NCBI GenBank assembly: GCA_964541155.1
Contig: CAZIPC010000004.1
Span: forward strand, 124,001-188,000
Reading direction: 5' to 3'
Source: UBA4416 sp964541155
GTDB taxonomy: Bacteria > Bacteroidota > Bacteroidia > B-17B0 > Aurantibacillaceae
Length of the DNA stretch: 64,000 nt
A model generated the notes under the pieces. It was not told where the DNA came from. It ran no database searches and was given only the letters and a program-made list of their open reading frames with translations. The translations under genes were made by a program, and so were the position numbers. This document shows positions 45,350 through 53,486 of the stretch, one piece after another (within the stretch, counting starts at the first letter, position 1; every line of letters begins with the position of its first letter).

Positions 45350-45847
45350 TTATGAAGGATCTACTAAAAATAAAGGTTGATCATATTCAACAGGAGTTGC
45401 ATCATTTACCAATACTTTAACTATTTTTCCTTTTACTTCGCTTTCAATTTCGTTAAATAGCTTCATAGCTTCAATAATACACACCGGTTTTCCAGTATCT
45501 ATATCGTCACCTACATTAACAAATGGAGCTTTATCTGGACCAGCTGAACGATAGAATGTGCCAATCATAGGGGATTTGATAGTAACATATTTTGACTCAT
45601 TATTAGTATTAGCTGGTGCTGCCGGAGTAGCAGTTGTATCAGCCGCTGGAGCAGCAGTAACCGCTGGAGCTGCTATAGCTTGTACTGGAGTTGTTGTAAT
45701 TTGAGTTGGAGCTGTTTGGTAAACTACAGGAGCTGCTTGTTTACCAGTTTTAATAACAATTTTTATTTCTTTTGTCTCTAATTCAACCTCATTTACTCCG
45801 CTTTTCGAAACAAATTTTATTAAATCTTGAATTTCTGTTAATTTCAT
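45350..45847 (-). CDS. accB: Biotin carboxyl carrier protein, acetyl-CoA carboxylase subunit
   Basis: A 165-residue protein with an N-terminal dimer-forming region, an Ala/Pro/Thr-rich linker (about 38-80) and a C-terminal biotinyl domain. SPMIGTFYRS opens the domain, IIEAMKLFNEIES carries the Lys that is biotinylated, and TPVEYDQPLFLVDPS closes it. It carries the carboxyl group from AccC to the transferase. Its promoter is at 45873-45900. Confidence 0.97.
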   Translation of the reverse strand: MKLTEIQDLIKFVSKSGVNEVELETKEIKIVIKTGKQAAPVVYQTAPTQITTTPVQAIAAPAVTAAPAADTTATPAAPANTNNESKYVTIKSPMIGTFYRSAGPDKAPFVNVGDDIDTGKPVCIIEAMKLFNEIESEVKGKIVKVLVNDATPVEYDQPLFLVDPS

Positions 45848-45872
45848 TTTTAATTGTTTTAGTTAGTGTGTA

Positions 45873-45900
45873 CAAAAGTATCATTTTTTTATAAAAACAA
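45873..45900 (-). promoter_or_regulatory. Promoter of accB-accC
   Basis: On the minus strand TTG (45898-45900), 17 bases, then TACTTTTG (45873-45880), a full TTG-N17-TAnnTTTG match. The start point would be near 45866, about 20 bases before the accB ATG. The rest of the 224-base gap to the next gene holds nothing I recognise. Confidence 0.75.
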
Positions 45901-46071
45901 TCTAAATTCGATGATTTTTGGTGAAAAAATGGGCAAATGTTAAGAAAAACATCTAATTATCAACAAAATAAAATATATAACGATGAAAATGTAGTACTAA
46001 AAATTTTAAAAATAGAAGGGGTATAGGCCTTTTATTTTCATATATTTTAATTAGACACGTTTTAAACGATG

Positions 46072-46518
46072 CTATCTAATTCTATCAACACTTCTTACTA
46101 ATTGCTCATCTTTTTTAATTAAATAAGCAGCTATATAAGCTAAAAATGCCGAAATAATGGGTAAAAATGATCCAAAAGAAAAACTAATATTTTTTGGAAC
46201 TATATTTAAAAAATCTAACAGAAAAAACAAACCAGTTAAAAATACATTAAATACAACTAATAAATTACCTAATTTATATTGTAAAACTCTGTTTTTATAT
46301 AAAAATATAACAACTAAGGATAGTAAACTAATAGATATATTTAGAGTAAACGGGTAATATATGTTAGAGGTTGTATTAGCTGTGTTAATGGAGTAAATTA
46401 AATTTAAATTAAATTTTTCCCCTTCATTTAATGTATAAGATTGAAAAGGAATAAAAAACATTAAGATACTTATAATTGTTGTTACTAATAAAAGAAGGGT
46501 TTGTTTTCGTTGAATCAT
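46072..46518 (-). CDS. DUF4293 family membrane protein
   Basis: A 148-residue protein with four hydrophobic segments (about 7-24, 57-74, 84-103 and 115-133). It opens MIQRKQTLLLLV and ends KKDEQLVRSVDRIR, both hallmarks of DUF4293, a Bacteroidota-specific membrane family with no known role. A -7 element at 46524-46531 would give a nearly leaderless mRNA. Confidence 0.9.
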   Translation of the reverse strand: MIQRKQTLLLLVTTIISILMFFIPFQSYTLNEGEKFNLNLIYSINTANTTSNIYYPFTLNISISLLSLVVIFLYKNRVLQYKLGNLLVVFNVFLTGLFFLLDFLNIVPKNISFSFGSFLPIISAFLAYIAAYLIKKDEQLVRSVDRIR

Positions 46519-46523
46519 GGGGG

Positions 46524-46531
46524 CAAAATTA
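46524..46531 (-). promoter_or_regulatory. Probable -7 element for the DUF4293 gene
   Basis: TAATTTTG on the minus strand fits TAnnTTTG and ends 5 bases before the start codon. The -33 element is not clear. Confidence 0.45.
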
Positions 46532-46592
46532 AGGTTTTTGTTTAATTTATTTAATAAAAAATAATTAACGTTAGCTTTATTTTAAATAAACC

Positions 46593-46613
46593 TAATCTAA
46601 TACATTTAGATTA
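46593..46613. promoter_or_regulatory. Palindrome TAATCTAA-N5-TTAGATTA, possible operator
   Basis: Perfect 8-base arms around TACAT, about 74 bases before the arginine decarboxylase ATG and in the region shared with the divergent DUF4293 gene. Could be a regulator site. With no T run it is not a terminator. Confidence 0.45.
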
Positions 46614-46628
46614 AGTTTTCATTAATAA

Positions 46629-46645
46629 ATGTAAATTACTTACTT
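46629..46645. promoter_or_regulatory. Possible operator, imperfect copy of the 46663 palindrome
   Basis: ATGTAAATTACTTACTT matches the perfect palindrome at 46663-46679 at 14 of 17 positions, in the same orientation and 34 bases upstream. Confidence 0.45.
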
Positions 46646-46662
46646 AACTACTTTGTACTGTG

Positions 46663-46679
46663 ATGTAAGTGACTTACAT
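46663..46679. promoter_or_regulatory. Perfect 17-base palindrome before arginine decarboxylase, possible operator
   Basis: ATGTAAGT-G-ACTTACAT has perfect 8-base arms around one central base and ends 7 bases before the start codon. With the related copy at 46629 it looks like a tandem operator. A regulator bound here could block transcription or ribosome access. Confidence 0.55.
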
Positions 46680-46686
46680 TTGTGCA

Positions 46687-48084
46687 ATGGAAAATAAATA
46701 CCAAAATCTGATTGAACAAACTTTCGATTTCCCTCAAGAATCATTTGAGGTTGTAGATAACGAATTATATTTTAACGATATTCCTTTGATGGATATTATT
46801 AAACAGTATGGTACTCCTTTAAAAATCACATATTTACCTAAAATTACACAGCAAATTCAAAAAGCTAAACGTATGTTTAACGTTGCAATGGCTAAATCAG
46901 ATTACAAAGGTAAATATGTTTATTGTTATTGCACCAAAAGTTCTCATTTTAGCTTTGTTTTAGATGAAGTACTGAAAAATGATGTTCATATAGAAACTTC
47001 TTCGGCTTATGATATTCAAATTATAAGAGAACAAATTAAAAAGAAAATGATAACCAAGGATACATATATTATATGTAATGGTTACAAGAAAACAAATTAT
47101 AAACAATATATCTCGGAATTACTAAATGATGGTTATAATGTGATACCGGTATTAGATCATTTGGATGAATTTGAGCACTATAAAAAGAATGTAAAAGTTG
47201 CTAAGTGTCAACTTGGAATTAGAATTAGTACTGAAGAGGAACCTTCTTTTGCTTTTTATTCATCACGTTTAGGTGTTCGTTATACAGATATAATAAGTTT
47301 GTATAAGGAAAAAATACAAAATAACCCTAAGTTTGAATTAAAGCTATTACATTTTTTTATTAATAATGGAATAAAAGATACGATTTACTATTGGACAGAA
47401 TTGAATAAATGTTTAAATATTTATAAAGAATTAAAAAAAATCTGCCCAACTCTAGACTCTCTAAATATAGGTGGAGGGATGCCAATTCGAACATCATTAA
47501 GCTTTGATTATAATTACGAGTATATGATCGAAGAAATAGTATCTCAAATTAAAACGTTTTGTACTCAGCACGAAATAGACGAGCCAAATATTTTTACTGA
47601 ATTTGGTTCTTTTACAGTAGCCGAAAGCGGAGCTACATTATACTCTATTATTGATCAAAAACAGCAAAATGATAGAGAGCAATGGTATATGATTGATAGT
47701 TCATTTATTACTACATTACCCGACACATGGGGAATTAATCAACGATTTATTTTATTAGCAGTAAATAATTGGGATAAACCTTATGTACCAGTGAATTTAG
47801 GCGGATTAACCTGCGATAGTATGGATTATTATAACAGCGAAGCTCATACTAACCAGGTGTTTTTGCCAAGGGTATCAAAAACAGACAAGCAACCTTTATA
47901 TGTTGGATTTTTTCATACTGGGGCATATCAAGAAGCTTTAAGTGGTTATGGAGGAACCCAACATTGCTTGGTGCCAGCCCCAAAGCATGTTTTAATTGAT
48001 AAAGATGAAGATGGTAAAATAACAACTAAACTATTTGCTAAAGAACAGAGTTATAAATCAATGCTTAAAATTTTAGGATATTAA
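46687..48084 (+). CDS. speA: Arginine decarboxylase (PLP-dependent, short Bacteroidota form)
   Basis: Decarboxylates arginine to agmatine, the entry to polyamine synthesis. The 465-residue product is a fold-III PLP enzyme: KGKYVYCYCTKSSH supplies the PLP Lys region, HIETSSAYDIQI, NIGGGMPIRTS is the phosphate-binding glycine loop, FTEFGSFTVAESG and, in the second domain, LGGLTCDSMDYY and GFFHTGAYQEALSGYGG. It is shorter than the E. coli biosynthetic SpeA, as usual in this phylum. I use the ATG at 46687; a GTG at 46669 would place the start inside the palindromic operator. Substrate assignment is by family likeness. Confidence 0.88.
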   Translation: MENKYQNLIEQTFDFPQESFEVVDNELYFNDIPLMDIIKQYGTPLKITYLPKITQQIQKAKRMFNVAMAKSDYKGKYVYCYCTKSSHFSFVLDEVLKNDVHIETSSAYDIQIIREQIKKKMITKDTYIICNGYKKTNYKQYISELLNDGYNVIPVLDHLDEFEHYKKNVKVAKCQLGIRISTEEEPSFAFYSSRLGVRYTDIISLYKEKIQNNPKFELKLLHFFINNGIKDTIYYWTELNKCLNIYKELKKICPTLDSLNIGGGMPIRTSLSFDYNYEYMIEEIVSQIKTFCTQHEIDEPNIFTEFGSFTVAESGATLYSIIDQKQQNDREQWYMIDSSFITTLPDTWGINQRFILLAVNNWDKPYVPVNLGGLTCDSMDYYNSEAHTNQVFLPRVSKTDKQPLYVGFFHTGAYQEALSGYGGTQHCLVPAPKHVLIDKDEDGKITTKLFAKEQSYKSMLKILGY

Positions 48085-48131
48085 TTTGTTCATTTCTCCT
48101 AATTGAGTAACTTTCGATCACATTTATTTTT

Positions 48132-48818
48132 TTGCTAGTCATTAAACGTATATTTCTTGTTGTTATAATAATTTGTTTAACAGTTATTATTTCTTTTTGT
48201 ACTTCAAGAAGTAATCCTGCTGTACTAAATGAAGGAATTATTGAGTATTCAGCTAAAGTTGTAGGACACTCTCATCCTTTTGCTGGTTTAGCTCCAAGTG
48301 AAGCCATTATAAAATTTAAGAACAATAAACTTCAGTTTGAAATGAGTTCGATGGGAATTTTGGATATTAAATTTATCAGTAACCCAATACAAAAAACATT
48401 AACTCAAATGATAAAATTTATGGATATTCAAAGCGCCTGTATTCAAACAGAAGCCGAAGTGTTAAGAGATCATAAAGATTATTTATTAAAATTTAAAGAA
48501 ACAACTGAAACTAAAAAAATTGCAGGCTATATCTGCAAAAGAGTAATAGCATGTTTTGTAAATGATACGAACTCGGTATTTGATGTATATTATACAAATG
48601 AATTAGGATTAGATAGTATTAATAATATAGGCCCTTACAAATCAATTAGAGGTATGCTCATGGAATATCGATTAAAAAAAATGGGATTAGAAATGTGTTT
48701 TACTGCAAAATCAGTAAAGAAAGAAACCGTTGGAGATGAGATATTTGAAATACCTAAGCATTATAAAATTATTACACATACAGAAATGGAAAAAATATTT
48801 ACAGATATGCAAAATTAG
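48132..48818 (+). CDS. Envelope protein, DUF4412-like
   Basis: A 228-residue protein with a strong N-terminal hydrophobic segment (7-22) and Cys23 just after it; the box SFC is not a good lipoprotein site, so it may be a lipoprotein or a signal anchor. The rest resembles the next protein: EGIIEYSAKV opens both, and KKIAGYICKRVIA corresponds to KTIAGYECKKAIV there. It starts at TTG; no ATG is available upstream. The two genes look like a tandem duplication that has diverged. Function unknown. Confidence 0.72.
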   Translation: MLVIKRIFLVVIIICLTVIISFCTSRSNPAVLNEGIIEYSAKVVGHSHPFAGLAPSEAIIKFKNNKLQFEMSSMGILDIKFISNPIQKTLTQMIKFMDIQSACIQTEAEVLRDHKDYLLKFKETTETKKIAGYICKRVIACFVNDTNSVFDVYYTNELGLDSINNIGPYKSIRGMLMEYRLKKMGLEMCFTAKSVKKETVGDEIFEIPKHYKIITHTEMEKIFTDMQN

Positions 48819-48843
48819 CCCATTTTATATGAGTTATTTAGCA

Positions 48844-48851
48844 TAATTTTG
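48844..48851 (+). promoter_or_regulatory. Possible -7 element before the second DUF4412-like gene
   Basis: TAATTTTG fits TAnnTTTG, 73 bases before the start codon at 48924. No -33 TTG is seen at a fitting distance. Confidence 0.35.
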
Positions 48852-48923
48852 AAATGAAATTAAAAACTTAAATGTATATTGGTGTATTAATAAAAATACT
48901 AACATTAAAATATAACACAAACA

Positions 48924-49601
48924 ATGAAAAAAATAGGATTAACTATTGCAGCACTTGCATTAACAGTATTGTCTGTAAATGCTCAAATTAAAGAAGGTAC
49001 AATCATTTATGATATGAGAATAGAAGGACTCCCTCCTGAAGCTGCTGCAATGATGGATGGTATGGAAACCACTATTACTTTTAAAGGTAATAAATCTCTT
49101 ACCGAAACAACATCAATGATGTTTAACAATCAAGTGTTAGTTGATGATAATGGAATGTTGATGTTAATGGATCAAATGGGAAATAAATTTGCCGTAAAGC
49201 AAACAAATGAAGAAATTAAAAAAGAGCAAGAAGCAACAAAAAATAAATTAGAGTCAAAAATTATTTATTTAGACGAAACTAAAACGATAGCTGGTTATGA
49301 GTGTAAAAAAGCAATTGTTACAATGACAAATAAAGATCATAAAGAAGAACAAACAGAAGTTTGGTATTGTGATAAGTTTGAGAATTTGAATAAAAATTCT
49401 AAAATACAAGAACAAGGACCATTAAAAGGTTTAAATGGAGTACCGTTTGAATATGCTTTTAATAGAGGTGGAATGAAAATGTATATGCTTGTAAAGCAAG
49501 TAACAGCAGGTCCATTAGATGATTCAAAATTTAAATTATCAATGGATGGTTATAAACAGGTAACTGCAGAGCAATTAAAAGCAATGAGAGGGGAAAAATA
49601 A
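48924..49601 (+). CDS. Secreted DUF4412-like protein
   Basis: A 225-residue secreted protein with a clear signal peptide (MKKIGLTIAALALTVLSVNAQ). Core landmarks are EGTIIYDMRIEG, a Met-rich stretch at about 36-90, TKTIAGYECKKAIVTM and GPLKGLNGVPFEYAFNRGGMKM. These resemble DUF4412-type proteins of Bacteroidota; role unknown. It is a paralogue of the gene just before it, and a strong terminator follows. Confidence 0.8.
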   Translation: MKKIGLTIAALALTVLSVNAQIKEGTIIYDMRIEGLPPEAAAMMDGMETTITFKGNKSLTETTSMMFNNQVLVDDNGMLMLMDQMGNKFAVKQTNEEIKKEQEATKNKLESKIIYLDETKTIAGYECKKAIVTMTNKDHKEEQTEVWYCDKFENLNKNSKIQEQGPLKGLNGVPFEYAFNRGGMKMYMLVKQVTAGPLDDSKFKLSMDGYKQVTAEQLKAMRGEK

Positions 49602-49620
49602 TTGATTTTTAAATAGTTAA

Positions 49621-49654
49621 ACAAAAAAGTCCGACCTGTGTCGGACTTTTTTGT
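49621..49654. terminator. Intrinsic terminator after the DUF4412-like genes
   Basis: AAAAAAGTCCGA (49623-49634) pairs with TCGGACTTTTTT (49641-49652) around a 6-base loop, with T runs on both strands. It isolates the DUF4412-like gene from purL. Confidence 0.93.
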
Positions 49655-49695
49655 TTAAATGTATTTGTTTTTGGGGATAAATAATAGATTGCTAA

Positions 49696-49726
49696 TTGGC
49701 TTATTACTTTAATAACCTTAACTTTG
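49696..49726 (+). promoter_or_regulatory. Promoter of purL
   Basis: TTG (49696-49698), 20 bases, then TAACTTTG (49719-49726), matching TTG-N20-TAnnTTTG. The start point would be near 49732, leaving a leader of about 30 bases. I see no purine riboswitch in it. Confidence 0.75.
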
Positions 49727-49761
49727 CACTTTCAAAACAACTATTCAAATAAATAATCACA

Positions 49762-52700
49762 ATGATTCATTTCTTCGGAAACCAATCCAACATTGTTTAC
49801 GCTGTTCAATCACAGCAAGAAGTATCACCAAAAGACATTCAAAAATTAAATTGGCTTTTTGGTAATGCACATAAAATTGAAAAATCCGTATTAACGGATT
49901 TTTTTATTGGCCCACGTGCTACTATGATAACCCCTTGGAGTACAAATGCTGTTGAAATAACTCAAAATATGGGTATTTATGGTATTATCAGGATTGAAGA
50001 ATTTGAAAAAGTATCTTCTGATTTTGTTGATTTTGATCCTATGCTTTCTCAAAAATATAGCGAATTAAATCAGGATATTTATACCATAAATATAAAACCA
50101 GAGCCAATTTTAGAAATTAATGATATTTCGGCCTATAATAAATCAGAAGGTCTTGCATTAAGTGATGAAGAAGTAGATTATTTAAATAATTTATCCACAA
50201 AGCTAAAACGTAAATTAACTGATTCTGAAATTTTTGCTTTTTCTCAAGCTAATTCAGAGCACTGTAGACATAAAATTTTTAATGGAACATTTATAATTGA
50301 TGGAGAAGAAAAATCAACCTCTCTTTTTAAACTCATTAAAAAAACATCAGAAACAAATCCAAATGATATTGTTTCGGCCTATAAAGATAATGTGGCTTTT
50401 GTAAAAGGTCCAAAAGTAATTCAGTTTGCGCCTAAGAGTGCGGATAAACCCGATTTTTATCAAGAAAAAGAGTTTGAATCTGTTTTATCATTAAAAGCTG
50501 AAACTCACAATTTCCCTACAACCGTTGAGCCATTTAATGGAGCAGCTACAGGTTCGGGAGGAGAAATAAGAGATCGTTTAGCAGGAGGACAAGGTTCTCT
50601 TCCATTAGCAGGAACAGCAGTATACATGACTTCGTATTCTAGGTTAGAAAAACACAGAGAATGGGAAAAAGGAATGCAAGAAAGACCGTGGTTGTATCAA
50701 ACTCCGATGGATATTTTAATTAAAGCTTCTAATGGTGCATCCGATTTTGGAAACAAATTTGGTCAACCATTAATTACTGGTTCAGTATTAACTTTTGAAC
50801 ATGAAGAAAATAATCGTAAGGTTGGTTATGATAAAGTGATTATGCAAGCAGGTGGTATTGGTTATGGCAAATTAAATCAGGCCATTAAAAAAGCACCACA
50901 ATCAGGAGATAAAATTGTTATTTTAGGTGGAGAAAATTACCGTATAGGCATGGGCGGAGCAGCTGTATCATCTGCTGATACTGGAGCATTTGGTTCAGGA
51001 ATTGAGTTAAATGCAATACAGCGTTCAAATCCAGAAATGCAAAAACGTGCTGCAAATGCTATACGAGGTTTGGTAGAAAGTGATGCTAATCCTATTGTTT
51101 CTATTCATGATCATGGCGCTGGTGGACATTTAAATTGTTTATCGGAGTTAGTAGAAGCAACAGGCGGACTAATTGATTTAGATAAATTACCAGTAGGTGA
51201 TCCAACATTATCTGCAAAAGAAATTATTGGAAATGAATCTCAAGAAAGAATGGGCTTGGTGATTGGTGAAAAAGATATTGATACTTTACAACGTATTGCA
51301 GAGCGAGAGCGTTCTCCTATGTATCAAGTAGGGGATGTTACAAATGATCATAGGTTTACGTTTCAGTCAAAAACAACTGGATTAAAGCCTATGGATTACG
51401 CATTGGATGATTTTTTTGGAAGTTCTCCAAAAACGATAATGACAGATGAAACTGTTAAAATAAATTATTCAGAGTTAACTTATAACGTATTAAATATCCC
51501 CGAATATTTATCTAAAATACTACAATTAGAAGCGGTAGCTTGTAAAGATTGGTTAACGAATAAAGTTGATAGATGTGTTGGAGGAAGAGTAGCCAAACAA
51601 CAATGTGTAGGGCCATTACAATTACCATTAAATAATGTTGGCGTAATGGCTTTAGATTATAAGGGTAAAGAAGGAATTGCAACTACTATTGGTCATTCTC
51701 CAATATCCGCATTAATAAATCCAGCAGCTGGTTCGCGAAATGCAATAGCTGAGGCTTTATCTAATATTGTATGGGCTCCATTAAAAGATGGTTTACAGTC
51801 AGTATCATTATCTGCTAATTGGATGTGGGCTTGTAAAAATAAAGGAGAAGATGCTCGATTATACGAAGCTGTAAAAGCATGTTCGGATTTTGCTATAGAA
51901 TTAGGGATTAATATTCCAACAGGGAAAGATTCTTTATCTATGAAACAAAAGTATCCTAACGATGAGGTCATTGCTCCAGGTACAGTTATTATATCTGCTG
52001 CTGGAAATTGTTCTAATATTACAAAAGTAGTTGAGCCAGTTTTAAAACGTAATGGTGGAAATATCTATTATATTAATTTATCGCAAGATGATTTTAAATT
52101 AGGAGGTTCATCGTTTGCGCAAGTATTAAATAAAATAGGAACAGAGGTTTCAACAATTACTGATGCAGTGTTCTTTAAAAAAGCCTTTAACGTTTTACAA
52201 AATTTAATTAAAGAACGTAAAATATATGCAGGGCATGATGTTGGAAGTGGTGGTTTAATTACAACATTATTAGAATTATCCTTTTCTGATGTGAATTTAG
52301 GAGCAAATTATGATTTAACAGTTTTAAATGAAAGTGATACTGTTAAAGTATTGTTTAATGAAAATATTTCACTAGTTTTTCAGGCAGATGAATCTGTTGA
52401 GGCTGAGTTTGCAAAGCATAGTATTGAAGTTTTTAAAATTGGTTCTGTAGTTGATGGGAACTCAGTAACAATTAAAAACAATGCTGATACATTTACTTTT
52501 AATATTTCTGAAATAAGGGATGTTTGGTATAAAACATCTTTCTTATTAGACTCTAGGCAGTCTAAAAATGGAATGGCACAGGAACGTTATAGTAACTATA
52601 AAAATCAACCTTTGAAGTTTATATTTCCTGAAAATTTTGACGGTAAAGCACCTGCTATAGATTCTTCGAAACCCCGTCCTAAAGCTGCTATCATTAGAGA

Positions 52701-53424
52701 AAAAGGTTCTAATTCTGAAAGAGAAATGGCTAATGCCATGTATTTAGCTGGTTTTGATGTGAAAGATGTGCATATGACTGATTTAATTTCAGGTAGAGAG
52801 AATTTAGAAGATATTCAGTTTATTGGTGCAGTTGGTGGATTCTCAAATTCGGATGTGTTAGGCTCAGCTAAAGGTTGGGCTGGAGCTTTTTTGTATAATG
52901 AAAAAGCAAACACAGCTCTTAAAAATTTCTTTAAACGAGAAGATACATTATCTGTTGGTATTTGTAATGGTTGTCAATTGCTAATGGAATTAGAATTAAT
53001 TAATCCTGAACATGAAATTCATGGTAAGATGCATCACAATACATCGCAAAAACATGAAAGTGGATTTACTTCTGTTAAAATTCAAAAAAATAATTCGGTA
53101 ATGTTATCTACTTTAGAAGGAACAACATTAGGAGTTTGGATATCACATGGAGAAGGTAAATTTAAATTACCTTACACAGAAGATAAGTATAATATTGTAG
53201 CTAAATATGCTTACGATAATTATCCTGCAAATCCAAATGGTTCGGATTTTAATACAGCTATGATGTGCGATAAAACAGGCAGGCATTTAGTTATGATGCC
53301 TCATATTGAGCGTTCTACTTTTCCTTGGAACTGGGCAAATTATCTAGATAGAGGACAAAAAGATGAAGTTTCTCCTTGGCTCGAGGCGTTTGTAAATGCT
53401 AGAAAGTGGATTGAAAAAAACTAA
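49762..53424 (+). CDS. purL: Phosphoribosylformylglycinamidine synthase PurL (large, single-chain form)
   Basis: Converts FGAR to FGAM with glutamine and ATP in purine synthesis. At 1220 residues it is the large form with its own glutaminase, in contrast to the PurL/PurQ/PurS complex. Landmarks: FSQANSEHCRHKIFNG near 155-170, KAETHNFPTTVEPFNGAATGSGGEIRDR, HDHGAGGHLNCLSELVEA, a second synthase half with HDVGSGG, and the C-terminal GATase domain with GGFSNSDVLGSAKGWA and the nucleophile Cys1068 in GICNGCQLL. The final HIERSTFPWNWANY is typical. A terminator follows. Confidence 0.97.
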   Translation: MIHFFGNQSNIVYAVQSQQEVSPKDIQKLNWLFGNAHKIEKSVLTDFFIGPRATMITPWSTNAVEITQNMGIYGIIRIEEFEKVSSDFVDFDPMLSQKYSELNQDIYTINIKPEPILEINDISAYNKSEGLALSDEEVDYLNNLSTKLKRKLTDSEIFAFSQANSEHCRHKIFNGTFIIDGEEKSTSLFKLIKKTSETNPNDIVSAYKDNVAFVKGPKVIQFAPKSADKPDFYQEKEFESVLSLKAETHNFPTTVEPFNGAATGSGGEIRDRLAGGQGSLPLAGTAVYMTSYSRLEKHREWEKGMQERPWLYQTPMDILIKASNGASDFGNKFGQPLITGSVLTFEHEENNRKVGYDKVIMQAGGIGYGKLNQAIKKAPQSGDKIVILGGENYRIGMGGAAVSSADTGAFGSGIELNAIQRSNPEMQKRAANAIRGLVESDANPIVSIHDHGAGGHLNCLSELVEATGGLIDLDKLPVGDPTLSAKEIIGNESQERMGLVIGEKDIDTLQRIAERERSPMYQVGDVTNDHRFTFQSKTTGLKPMDYALDDFFGSSPKTIMTDETVKINYSELTYNVLNIPEYLSKILQLEAVACKDWLTNKVDRCVGGRVAKQQCVGPLQLPLNNVGVMALDYKGKEGIATTIGHSPISALINPAAGSRNAIAEALSNIVWAPLKDGLQSVSLSANWMWACKNKGEDARLYEAVKACSDFAIELGINIPTGKDSLSMKQKYPNDEVIAPGTVIISAAGNCSNITKVVEPVLKRNGGNIYYINLSQDDFKLGGSSFAQVLNKIGTEVSTITDAVFFKKAFNVLQNLIKERKIYAGHDVGSGGLITTLLELSFSDVNLGANYDLTVLNESDTVKVLFNENISLVFQADESVEAEFAKHSIEVFKIGSVVDGNSVTIKNNADTFTFNISEIRDVWYKTSFLLDSRQSKNGMAQERYSNYKNQPLKFIFPENFDGKAPAIDSSKPRPKAAIIREKGSNSEREMANAMYLAGFDVKDVHMTDLISGRENLEDIQFIGAVGGFSNSDVLGSAKGWAGAFLYNEKANTALKNFFKREDTLSVGICNGCQLLMELELINPEHEIHGKMHHNTSQKHESGFTSVKIQKNNSVMLSTLEGTTLGVWISHGEGKFKLPYTEDKYNIVAKYAYDNYPANPNGSDFNTAMMCDKTGRHLVMMPHIERSTFPWNWANYLDRGQKDEVSPWLEAFVNARKWIEKN

Positions 53425-53439
53425 TATGTTTTTAAATTA

Positions 53440-53469
53440 AAAAAAGGCTCAGTATACTGAGCCTTTTTT
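53440..53469. terminator. Bidirectional terminator between purL and der
   Basis: A 30-base perfect palindrome with core GGCTCAGTATACTGAGCC flanked by six A and six T. It lies between the convergent purL and der genes and can serve both. Confidence 0.94.
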
Positions 53470-53486
53470 AGTGTTTAATATAAGTA

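Noticed and set aside
46669..46671. GTG start for arginine decarboxylase
   Set aside because: It would lie inside the palindrome and add MTYICA; the ATG at 46687 fits better.
21611..53469. Recurrent AAAAAAGCCTTT-type hairpins at 21611, 25439, 43887, 54815 and the like at 53440 as a dispersed repeat family
   Set aside because: They lie just after stop codons, differ in loop and stem, and have T runs: ordinary terminators.
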